From assembly GCF_003054965.1 (NCBI RefSeq), contig NZ_MIES01000033.1, forward strand, positions 310,001-374,000: a DNA stretch of 64,000 nt, in the 5' to 3' direction. A model generated the notes under the pieces. It saw only the letters and a program-made list of their open reading frames with translations. It was not told where the DNA came from and did not search any database. The DNA comes from Saccharospirillum sp. MSK14-1 (GTDB taxonomy: Bacteria > Pseudomonadota > Gammaproteobacteria > Pseudomonadales > Natronospirillaceae). Shown in pieces: positions 36,284 to 43,690 of this stretch (positions within the stretch are counted from its first letter, which is position 1; each line of letters starts with the position of its first letter). Position numbers and translations under genes: made by a program.

Positions 36284-37789
36284 ATGACGGCAGCGTCGGC
36301 CTATCGCTATCTCGGTGCGGCTCTGCTTGGGCTGACGCTGCTGCTGGCCGCCCTGGGCATGGTGCTCCATCCCGGGCGCGGTCTGGATTGGGCGATCTAT
36401 TTTGACGCCTATCTGGGGCGCTTACTCTGGTTCTCCCTTTATCAGGCGGTGCTCTCAGCCGGGCTGTCCGTGTTGCTTGCCTGGCCCTTTGCCTGGGCTT
36501 TGGCACAGCGACCATTCCGCGGTCAGTGGGCGTTGGCAGGGTTTCTGAATCTGGCTTTTGTGTTGCCGGTGCTGGCCGTCGTGCTTGGCGTGGTGGCGCT
36601 GTTCGGACGTGAAGGCTGGCTGGCGTTGCCGGGCAGTATTTACGGCCTTGATGGCATCTTGATTGCGCACCTGGCGATGAATCTGCCTTTTGCTATTCGT
36701 CTGTTGTGGGATCGTCTCAGCCAGATTCCCGATCACCAGTTGCGCCTGGCTCAGGTGCTTGGCTTAAGCCCTTGGCAGCGCTTACGTCGGCTGGAGTGGC
36801 CGGTACTGCGGGCGGCCTCAGGGCCGGTGTTCGTGCTTGAAGCGTTGCTGTGTTTCAGTTCGTTCACGGTGATCCTGACGCTCGGCGGCGGGCCGGCTAA
36901 TACCAATCTGGAAGTGGCGGTGTATCAGGCGCTGAAATACGACTTTGATGCGCGGGCAGCGGCGTTGTATGCCGTCATTCATGGCGCTGTTGCACTCACC
37001 GCCATCGCGGCGCTGGGCCGTGGCAACGTGCTCAATATGGAAGCGGCCCGCCTGCCTGTCCGCTCGGCCGGACGTCCACCCAAAGCTGTGCAATGGCTGG
37101 CCATTGTCACCTTGCTGGTGTTGTTGCTGGCGCCTTATCTGGCGTTGCTGGGTCGGGCGCTGCGCGATGACTGGTATTGGTCGGCACGCCTGTTAGCGGC
37201 CTTGCAGACCAGTCTGGGGATTGCTGTGTGCAGTGCCGTCTGCGCGGTTGTCCTGGCGTTGACCCGGTGTATACCGGTGCGTGGTAAAGATCGCTCGCGC
37301 TGGCTGAATTTCGGCGTGTTGGTGATTCCTGCCATGGTACTGACCACCGGTTTGTTTTTACTGTGTTTACGGCTGGGTTGGGCCAAGCAGGCGACCTGGC
37401 CGCTGATCATCTGGATCAATGCGTTGATGGCCATGCCGCTGATCATTCAACCGTTGCGCGCCCGCGCACTAGCCGCGCATCAGCAATACCAGCGTCTGAC
37501 CCGGGTACTGGGTTTATCGACCCCAACGGCTGTCAGATTGATTTACTGGCCGTTATTGCGCCCGGTTGTGTTCTGGGCACTGGCGCTGGCCGCGGTGCTC
37601 AGTCTGGGCGATATGGGTGTGGCGGCCTTGGTCGGTCAGGTGGATTTTATCACCTTGCCGCTGTTGATTTACCAATCCATGGGCAGTTACCAAATGACGC
37701 TGGCAGCGCAACTGATGATGCTGTTGCTGGTACTCTGTGCGGCGCTGTTGTTATTGGCCGAGTGGGCTCGGGGAGGCCGTCGTGCTTGA
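36284..37789 (+). CDS. thiP: Thiamine ABC transporter, permease
   Basis: Inner-membrane permease of 501 residues with about twelve helices, formed by two homologous halves, each with an EAA loop: AQVLGLSPWQRLRRLEWPVLR in the first half (given as LGLSPWQRLRRLEWP) and TRVLGLSTPTAVRLIYWPLLR in the second (LGLSTPTAVRLIYWP). It starts 3 bases after thiB and overlaps thiQ by 8 bases. Confidence 0.94.
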   Translation: MTAASAYRYLGAALLGLTLLLAALGMVLHPGRGLDWAIYFDAYLGRLLWFSLYQAVLSAGLSVLLAWPFAWALAQRPFRGQWALAGFLNLAFVLPVLAVVLGVVALFGREGWLALPGSIYGLDGILIAHLAMNLPFAIRLLWDRLSQIPDHQLRLAQVLGLSPWQRLRRLEWPVLRAASGPVFVLEALLCFSSFTVILTLGGGPANTNLEVAVYQALKYDFDARAAALYAVIHGAVALTAIAALGRGNVLNMEAARLPVRSAGRPPKAVQWLAIVTLLVLLLAPYLALLGRALRDDWYWSARLLAALQTSLGIAVCSAVCAVVLALTRCIPVRGKDRSRWLNFGVLVIPAMVLTTGLFLLCLRLGWAKQATWPLIIWINALMAMPLIIQPLRARALAAHQQYQRLTRVLGLSTPTAVRLIYWPLLRPVVFWALALAAVLSLGDMGVAALVGQVDFITLPLLIYQSMGSYQMTLAAQLMMLLLVLCAALLLLAEWARGGRRA

Positions 37790-38507
37790 AGTCAGACGTT
37801 TGAACGCCCGTCTGGGCGAGAGCCGGTTCCACTGGGATTTTCAACTGCCTGCGGGTTCATTAATGGCGGTGATCGGGGCCAGCGGTCTGGGCAAGTCAAC
37901 CTTGTTGAACCTGCTGTGCGGCTTGCACGAACCCACCGGTGGTGACGTCTTGTGGCAGGGCCAGCACCTATCCAGTCTGCCGGTAGCGCAGCGGCCCTTC
38001 GGCGTGCTGTTTCAGGCCAACAACCTGTTTGATCATCTCAGTGTCGAGTTGAATCTGGCCCTGGGCATGAACCCCAGCGGCCGGTTAACCGACTCGCAAC
38101 AGGCCTATCTGGAACAGGCAGCGCAACGCTTTGAACTGCAAAGATTATTGGCCAGGCGGCCCGATCAACTCAGTGGCGGCCAACAACAGCGTGTCGCCCT
38201 GGCTCGGGTATTTTTACAACGCAAGCCGGTGTTGTTGCTGGATGAACCTTTTTCATCGCTGGACCCGGCTTTGCGCCAGGAAGGGTTGACCTGGGTGCGT
38301 GACATTCAGCGTGAGCAGGGCAGTACGGTCCTTCTGGTGACCCATCATCTGGATGAAATGCTCGATGCTACCGATCACGTTTTGCTCGGCCTGGAAAGCG
38401 AACAGTGGTTGAATCTCAGTCTGGCCGAATTCGAGCAAAAACGCAGCCAGGGCGCGTTCGACACCCTATTGGGACAGTCGCTGGCGAACCCCCAAAAAGT
38501 CGAATAA
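37782..38507 (+). CDS. thiQ: Thiamine ABC transporter, ATPase
   Basis: A 241-residue ATPase: Walker A GASGLGKSTLLNLL, Q-loop VLFQANNLFDHLSV, signature LSGGQQQRVALARVF, Walker B VLLLDEPFSSLD and H-loop VTHHLDE. Start chosen at GTG 37782 (read M-L-E-V-R-R-L) because GGGAGG lies 6 bases upstream and it matches the family N-terminus. An earlier in-frame ATG is inside thiP and adds 15 unrelated residues. Confidence 0.93.
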   Translation: MLEVRRLNARLGESRFHWDFQLPAGSLMAVIGASGLGKSTLLNLLCGLHEPTGGDVLWQGQHLSSLPVAQRPFGVLFQANNLFDHLSVELNLALGMNPSGRLTDSQQAYLEQAAQRFELQRLLARRPDQLSGGQQQRVALARVFLQRKPVLLLDEPFSSLDPALRQEGLTWVRDIQREQGSTVLLVTHHLDEMLDATDHVLLGLESEQWLNLSLAEFEQKRSQGAFDTLLGQSLANPQKVE

Positions 38508-38552
38508 GCTGATTCGTTAACGACTGTTAATCTGCGCTAAAAAGGTCGCAGT

Positions 38553-40133
38553 ATGAACGGAATCAACCATAACAATAATAAGACTGTGGTAAGCCAAGTG
38601 GGATTCGGCGTGTTATTGATCAGCGCCAGCCTTGCTATTGCAGCGGCATCCGTTTACTGGCCGGGTACGCCTTGGCCAGGAGTGGCCGCTGGCGTTTTGG
38701 CGCTGGCTTTCTGGAAGCTGCCCAGGCGCAGGCAAAACGCCGTTGCCCGTTCGGCCGACTGGTCGGTAGACGACGAAGCATCACCCGCGCAAATCGGTCA
38801 GGCGGCCAGCCGCATCGCCATTGAATCAGCAGACGCCTCTCATTTTCTCGACGGCATTCAAAAACACCTGGTTGAGCAACAACGGGTTGCTGGCGCTCTG
38901 GCGGAGCGCGTCGAAGGACTGGAGGGCGCTGCCCAAGGCATGAGCGGCGCCATGGACGACGCCAATGCGCGCGTCGATGATGCGCAATCACTGGCGTTGG
39001 ACGGTCAGGAGCGCATGACCCTTGTGGAGCAGGCGCGAGCCGGGCAGCGCGATCAATTGAACGCCTGCCAGCAACAGATCGATCGGTTGCAGGAAGAGTC
39101 GGCCGCCATCGGCGATATTCTGGGGACCATCCACAAGGTCGCAGACCAAACCAACTTGCTGGCATTGAATGCGGCCATCGAAGCGGCGCGCGCAGGCGAT
39201 CATGGTCGAGGCTTTGCAGTGGTCGCCGATGAAGTTCGGCAGTTAGCGCGGCAGACGGCCGATGCGACGGACACCATCGGACGGTTGCTGGGTGGCATGA
39301 GCGAATGCACCGATCAGACTAAGACCGCCATGGATGCGTTGCTCAGCGTCGATGCTGAGCTCGATGAAGCGCTCAACGGTATTGGCGAACGTTTGTCGGG
39401 TGTGGCCGATGGCATGACGCAGGCGCGCGATACCGTTCACGCCATGGCCGACCTGCAAACAGCGGTGAGCAAAGACAGCCAAGGCATCAGCTCCGATATT
39501 GAACACCTGCACGGGTCAATGAAATCGATCGAACACTCCATTGGCGAAGCCTCCAGTCGGATTCTCGCACTCAGCGAGCGGGTGGAAGGCATTTTTGTGC
39601 AATTGCGGCACTACGACATTGATGATCGCCACACTCAGTTGGCGCGCGCCGCCGTCAATGCCGCTGCCGATATTGGCGCTGTTTTGGAAAGCGCCATTGA
39701 GGCCGGTCATATCAGCGAAGACGACTTATTTCGCTTTGAGTACACACCGATTGATGGCACTGACCCGATCAAACACAAAAGCCCGTTTGACGATTTGACC
39801 GATCAACTCTTTCCGCCCATCCAGGAACCCGTGCTGGATGAAAACGACGATGCCATCTATGCCGGTGCCGTTGATGTGAACGGATACTTTCCCACTCATA
39901 ACAACAAATTCTGTCAGCCATTAACCGGCGATTACGACACCGATGTTGCCGGTAACCGCACCAAACGCATCTTTACCGACCGTACGGGTAAACGCTGCGG
40001 CAGCCACGAAGAACCCTTCCTGTTGCAAACCTATAAGCGTGATACCGGCGAGGTCATGCATGACGTCTCCGCGCCCATTTATGTGGCGGGGAAACATTGG
40101 GGCGGTTTCCGAATCGGCTATAAAAGCGATTGA
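38553..40133 (+). CDS. Methyl-accepting chemotaxis protein with C-terminal sensor-like domain
   Basis: A 526-residue chemoreceptor. Two closely spaced membrane helices lie at about 16-36 and 40-56, with almost no periplasmic part and no recognisable HAMP domain. The signalling hairpin is at about 190-235 ([32 protein letters not shown]). After the coiled coil, about 160 residues follow (365-526) with a PAS/Cache-like look: [32 protein letters not shown], and the ending [17 protein letters not shown]. Similar C-terminal segments occur in other marine proteobacterial MCPs, where they are thought to sense signals in the cytoplasm. The start follows AAGGTCGCAGT. Ligand unknown. Confidence 0.85.
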   Translation: MNGINHNNNKTVVSQVGFGVLLISASLAIAAASVYWPGTPWPGVAAGVLALAFWKLPRRRQNAVARSADWSVDDEASPAQIGQAASRIAIESADASHFLDGIQKHLVEQQRVAGALAERVEGLEGAAQGMSGAMDDANARVDDAQSLALDGQERMTLVEQARAGQRDQLNACQQQIDRLQEESAAIGDILGTIHKVADQTNLLALNAAIEAARAGDHGRGFAVVADEVRQLARQTADATDTIGRLLGGMSECTDQTKTAMDALLSVDAELDEALNGIGERLSGVADGMTQARDTVHAMADLQTAVSKDSQGISSDIEHLHGSMKSIEHSIGEASSRILALSERVEGIFVQLRHYDIDDRHTQLARAAVNAAADIGAVLESAIEAGHISEDDLFRFEYTPIDGTDPIKHKSPFDDLTDQLFPPIQEPVLDENDDAIYAGAVDVNGYFPTHNNKFCQPLTGDYDTDVAGNRTKRIFTDRTGKRCGSHEEPFLLQTYKRDTGEVMHDVSAPIYVAGKHWGGFRIGYKSD

Positions 40134-40235
40134 TTCCGTTGCCATTGTGAACCTTGGGTTGGTAATGACCTTCAGAGTTTGCCTTGCCTGCATCGCAGCG
40201 TCAGGATGCGCCGGACTCGGTTTTAGGCAAGTGTT

Positions 40236-40766
40236 ATGAATTTGATAGGTCGGTTGTTTTTGTTGTTGCTGAGCGCTGTTTTTCGGCGCAAAAATGCAGA
40301 TCCCTTAGCGCCTATTCAGATGCGCTTTCGTGTTTGGCCGCATGATATGGATATCAATATTCATTTAACCGCGGCACGCTACTTTTCCTTTGGCGACTTA
40401 TGCCGCACGCGTTGGATTATTGATACCGGTATGGGCTCGGCTTACCTCAAAGAAGGGTATCGGGCGGTACTCAATGCGCAGGAAATGACCTACATCCGTG
40501 AATTCCGTCCGTTCAGTCGCGTCGACGCGCGCGTGCAACTGGTGTGCTGGGATGAAAAATACGGTTACTTCGAACAGCGGTTTTACAGTGGCGATCAACT
40601 GTTCAGCGTCGGCCACGCACGCGTTGCGATTTTAAAAAACGGTAAGGTGAAAGGCCTCGATGCGGTCTTTGCCGATCAAGGCCTGGCGCTGAGCTCACCC
40701 CCGGAAACCGAGGCAGTAGCCGACTGGAAGGCAACGCTCGCGGCGAAACGTCAGAGCTTTAGCTGA
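40236..40766 (+). CDS. Acyl-CoA thioesterase-like protein (4HBT/THEM6 type)
   Basis: A 176-residue protein with a hydrophobic N-terminus (LIGRLFLLLLSAVF) and a hotdog-fold domain. The segment RFRVWPHDMDINIHLTAARYFSFGDLCR resembles the D-x-N-x-H active-site region of the 4HBT_2 family (key DMDINIHLTAARY). THEM6-like proteins in this group often lack tested activity. Its stop overlaps the convergent phosphoribosyltransferase gene by 8 bases. Confidence 0.8.
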   Translation: MNLIGRLFLLLLSAVFRRKNADPLAPIQMRFRVWPHDMDINIHLTAARYFSFGDLCRTRWIIDTGMGSAYLKEGYRAVLNAQEMTYIREFRPFSRVDARVQLVCWDEKYGYFEQRFYSGDQLFSVGHARVAILKNGKVKGLDAVFADQGLALSSPPETEAVADWKATLAAKRQSFS

Positions 40767-41355
40767 CGCTGTTAAGAATGTCGGTCAGGTAGGGTTTTTC
40801 ACGGTCGATTTCGTCGCGACTGAGGCCATTCATTTCATAGGGAAACACCAGCCAGTCTTCGCTTTGGTGCAGGCTGTAATCCGGCCGCACACCGGTTTGG
40901 TTGGCTGACGGGCGTTCGTACAGTGTGGCCAGTCGTGTGTCCGAGGGCATATTGCGCTTTAAGTGACGGTTCAGTCGTTCCAGCACCGCCGCCAGGCTGT
41001 GACCGGTACCGAAAGCGTCGTCGACAATGAGCAATCGATCATCGGCATTCAGGTTTTCCAGCAAGTACTGGGTGCCGTGTACTCGAATACGACTTTGTGG
41101 TGCGGCCACCATATCGGCATAGCGCGTCATGCCCTGATAGGATGTGCGCAATGACGTGTGGTCGGTGTTCACGCCAAGCGTCTGCAAACATTCCTGCACA
41201 TAGATGCCGACGGTGCTGCCACCCCGCCATAAGCCGACAATAAAGTTGGGTCGGAAACCGCTTTCATAAATTTGTACGCCCAGGCGAAAGGCGTCGCGAA
41301 TCAGTTCAGCTTCATCAAGGTAACGTTTGGGACGATCGTGATCGGGGTGCATCAT
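40759..41355 (-). CDS. Phosphoribosyltransferase-like protein, paralogue A
   Basis: A 198-residue type I PRT-fold protein. Core motifs are FIVGLWRGGSTVGIYVQE (the loop before the active site), LLIVDDAFGTGHSLAAV as the PRPP site, and SEDWLVFPYEMNGLSRDEI at the end. The PRPP loop reads D-D-A-F-G-T-G, so the usual second acidic position (D-x-x-D-T-G) is glycine, which may alter activity. Start at the first of two ATGs (41355); no strong ribosome site. It is a clear paralogue of the divergent gene 66 bases away. Hypoxanthine/xanthine-type base specificity is possible but not shown. Confidence 0.8.
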   Translation of the reverse strand: MMHPDHDRPKRYLDEAELIRDAFRLGVQIYESGFRPNFIVGLWRGGSTVGIYVQECLQTLGVNTDHTSLRTSYQGMTRYADMVAAPQSRIRVHGTQYLLENLNADDRLLIVDDAFGTGHSLAAVLERLNRHLKRNMPSDTRLATLYERPSANQTGVRPDYSLHQSEDWLVFPYEMNGLSRDEIDREKPYLTDILNSVS

Positions 41356-41421
41356 GGGTTGCCAGTCGGGTCTGCTTTGGGGACTATTGCTCACTGCAAT
41401 GTTTTGGACGCTAACCTCGCC

Positions 41422-41997
41422 ATGGTGAAAAAACAATACCTCAGTGCTCAGGGCCTGCTCGAAGACAGCTTTCGCTTGGCTGCTCAGGTGCTGAACTCCG
41501 GTTTTCGGCCGACCTTTATGATCGCTGTCTGGCGCGGTGGCGTGCCCATGGGCGCGGCGGTGCAGGAATTTCTCGATTATCACGGTGTGCATACCGACAA
41601 CATCGCTATTCGTACCGCGTCCTACAGTGGCATCGATAATCAGAGCCGTTCGGTTAAGGTGCTGGGTTTGGACTATCTGATTAAGCACATCACCCACGAT
41701 GATGCGCTGCTGATCGTTGATGACGTCTTTGATACCGGCCGATCAGTTGAAGCCATCATCGATGACATCAAAGCGCGTGCGCGCCTCAACACTCCGCATG
41801 ATATTCGGGTGGCGGTGCCGTATTACAAACCCTCGCGCAATGAAACCGGCCGGGTGCCGGATTACTTCGTGCACGAAACCGAAGCCTGGCTGAAATACCC
41901 GCATTCACTGGAAGGATTAACGGCCGAAGAAATTCGAGACAACCGGCCCGAGCTCTACGCCATTCTGGCGCCTCATCTGCCTAAGACCGAGAACTGA
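41422..41997 (+). CDS. Phosphoribosyltransferase, paralogue B
   Basis: A 191-residue type I phosphoribosyltransferase, likely hypoxanthine-guanine type by general look. It has FMIAVWRGGVPMGAAVQEF, an intact PRPP motif LLIVDDVFDTGRSVEAI, and the family-like ending VHETEAWLKYPHSLEG. The start at ATG 41422 matches the N-terminus of paralogue A; a longer in-frame reading would overlap it on the other strand. The ribosome site is weak. The small membrane protein gene follows 3 bases after the stop. Confidence 0.85.
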   Translation: MVKKQYLSAQGLLEDSFRLAAQVLNSGFRPTFMIAVWRGGVPMGAAVQEFLDYHGVHTDNIAIRTASYSGIDNQSRSVKVLGLDYLIKHITHDDALLIVDDVFDTGRSVEAIIDDIKARARLNTPHDIRVAVPYYKPSRNETGRVPDYFVHETEAWLKYPHSLEGLTAEEIRDNRPELYAILAPHLPKTEN

Positions 41998-42000
41998 TTG

Positions 42001-42231
42001 ATGTTGTTGCTGTTGTTTTATGTGCCGTTGGTGGTTTTTATCGTCGGCTATACGCTGGCGCTGACCGAAGCCTTCCGCCAGTCAATGGCCTGGGGGATCG
42101 TGGTACTGCTGCCGCCGATGGCACTGGTGTACAGCCTCTGGCACATCCGCCAGCAGTGGTTGCCCGCCATTCTGATGGCGGTGCCACTGGCGTTTATTTT
42201 CGGCATTTTCCCCTTATTCGCGAATGGTTGA
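42001..42231 (+). CDS. Small membrane protein, unknown
   Basis: A 76-residue hydrophobic protein with probably two transmembrane helices (about 1-20 and 27-70 in two stretches: MLLLLFYVPLVVFIVGYTLAL and WGIVVLLPPMALVYSLWHI). It follows the phosphoribosyltransferase gene by 3 bases and looks co-transcribed. I do not recognise a family. ATG 42001 is preferred over the TTG just before. Confidence 0.65.
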   Translation: MLLLLFYVPLVVFIVGYTLALTEAFRQSMAWGIVVLLPPMALVYSLWHIRQQWLPAILMAVPLAFIFGIFPLFANG

Positions 42232-42246
42232 TCGCGACAGTACGGG

Positions 42247-42283
42247 TCACCACAAGGCTGCGCTAACCGCAGTCTTGTGGTGA
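42247..42283. other. Long perfect hairpin between convergent genes
   Basis: TCACCACAAGGCTGCG (42247-42262) pairs with CGCAGTCTTGTGGTGA (42268-42283) over its whole length with one G-T wobble and a 5-base loop. No T tract follows on either strand, so it may be a factor-assisted terminator or a 3'-end protecting stem for both convergent transcripts. Confidence 0.6.
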
Positions 42284-42293
42284 ATGCCTGCGA

Positions 42294-42977
42294 TCAACGA
42301 ATGGCGCAAACGGCAGCACCGGCCTGTACGCCTGGCCGCGCATAAAACCGTTCACAATAGTCCATCACATGTTTGAACTCGGCGGTGTTCAGCACGTCGT
42401 GACCTTCGTAGAAATCGATGCACTTGATCCAGGGGGCGATGGCCATATCAGCGATGGTCAACTCATCACCCATGATCCATTCCCGACCTTCCAGACGCTG
42501 ATCCAGCACGCCCAGCAAGCGACGGCTTTCGCTGGTAAAGCGTTCTTTGGAATAGGCATCGCTCTTGTCGGCGGCGAATTTATAGAAGTGACCAAACTGC
42601 CCCAGCATTGGACCGATGTGCGCGGTTTGAAAGAACAACCATTGCAGTGTTTCCAGACGACGCGCCGGATCGGTCGGCAGGAAGCGACCGGTTTTCTCGG
42701 CCAGATAAATCAGGATGGCGCCGGTCTCCATCAGCTGCAGCGGTTTTCCGTCTGGGCCGTTGGGATCGATGATCGAAGGGATCTTGTTGTTCGGGTTGAG
42801 CTTGAGGTAATCCTCGTCGAACTGCTCGTCGTTCATGATGTTGACGGTATGAGCTTCGTACGGCAAACCACTTTCTTCGAGCATGATGCCGATTTTCTGA
42901 CCGTTCGGTGTGGCCAGTGAATACAGTTGCAGAACGTCCGGATTTTCAACCGACCAACGTTTTGGAAAGGCAGACAT
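42294..42977 (-). CDS. Glutathione S-transferase, YfcG-like (Nu class)
   Basis: A 227-residue GST with an N-terminal thioredoxin-fold domain (about 14-100) and an all-alpha C-terminal domain. The TPNG sequence in YSLATPNGQKIGIMLEES, the PNNKIPSIID strand and METGAILIYLAEK are typical of YfcG/YghU-type disulfide-bond oxidoreductases, which bind two glutathiones and lack a catalytic Tyr/Ser/Cys. Physiological substrate unknown. Convergent with the phosphoribosyltransferase B unit. Confidence 0.88.
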   Translation of the reverse strand: MSAFPKRWSVENPDVLQLYSLATPNGQKIGIMLEESGLPYEAHTVNIMNDEQFDEDYLKLNPNNKIPSIIDPNGPDGKPLQLMETGAILIYLAEKTGRFLPTDPARRLETLQWLFFQTAHIGPMLGQFGHFYKFAADKSDAYSKERFTSESRRLLGVLDQRLEGREWIMGDELTIADMAIAPWIKCIDFYEGHDVLNTAEFKHVMDYCERFYARPGVQAGAAVCAIR

Positions 42978-43286
42978 GAATGACTCCAGTGATGACTGTT
43001 AAGCGACCTTGATGGGGTCAATGTACAGCGCCACAAGCGCAAGCGGCCACCGGAGCTTGCAAAATAACTGAGCAACTTGATCAGTGAATCTGAAAGCCTT
43101 CCATGCGTAACCTGACTGCACTGCCATGGCGCACAACCTGGCGAGGCGCACTGCCTTGGCCACCAGGTTGATGGGGCTTCAGGGCTTAACCAGACTCAGG
43201 GTTGAAAAAAACGGCCTGGCAAAGAGGTTGCTTAGTCAGGATAGCTCAATGAATTGAGCCGCTAAGTTTCCAGTCAGGAGGAAAGT
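42978..43286. promoter_or_regulatory. Divergent intergenic region with a dyad before the next gene
   Basis: This 309-base region carries the gst promoter area (minus) and the promoter of the small gene at 43287 (plus). A GCTCAAT-GA-ATTGAGC inverted repeat at 43244-43259 lies 27 bases before that gene and could be an autoregulatory operator. CAACCTGG (43134-43141) and CCAGGTTG (43163-43170) may form a weaker hairpin. No coding potential seen. Confidence 0.4.
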
Positions 43287-43610
43287 ATGGTCAATCAGCG
43301 TTTCAGCCGGATACTGAATCAGTGGGAAGAGAACCGACGCCAACGGCAGCAACTGGTGTCGACCGAGATTCAGATGAGCCGTTCTGATCGAGCCAAGTTG
43401 GAGGCGTTGGCTGAGGTTTACGATCAGCCCATTGAGCGGGTGATGGCTGATTTAGTACACAGCGCTTTGCTGGAAGTGGAATCCAGTATTCCTTACGTAC
43501 CCGGTGCCAAGATCATTCGCATCGAAGACGGCGATCCCTGTTATGAAGACGAAGGCAAAATGCCGCTTTACCTGGAAGCGCGGCAGCGCAAGGCGAGTTC
43601 AGCCAGCTAG
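43287..43610 (+). CDS. Small RHH-like protein, unknown
   Basis: A 107-residue basic-acidic protein. The region STEIQMSRSDRAKLEALAEVYDQPIERVMADLV (about 26-58) resembles a ribbon-helix-helix DNA-binding fold (key MSRSDRAKLEALAEVY). The C-terminal half is acidic and Pro/Tyr-rich (IPYVPGAKIIRIEDGDPCYEDEG). A very strong AGGAGGAAAG ribosome site precedes the ATG, and a dyad lies upstream. It could be a small transcription regulator; no family is certain. Confidence 0.6.
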   Translation: MVNQRFSRILNQWEENRRQRQQLVSTEIQMSRSDRAKLEALAEVYDQPIERVMADLVHSALLEVESSIPYVPGAKIIRIEDGDPCYEDEGKMPLYLEARQRKASSAS

Positions 43611-43690
43611 CTGATCGGTTTGTCCAGGCTGTCACCCCCGCCTGAAACCGGTTACAATCCGCGCCCGAATTTGTCCGATGGGAGTGACCG

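Noticed and set aside
40759-41697. Longer 312-codon version of phosphoribosyltransferase A
   Set aside because: The extra 114 residues lie antisense to paralogue B and share nothing with the family; the start at 41355 matches the paralogue.
43287-43610. Antitoxin of a toxin-antitoxin pair
   Set aside because: No small toxin-like gene adjoins it; the next gene is a complete GH3 enzyme with its own ribosome site.
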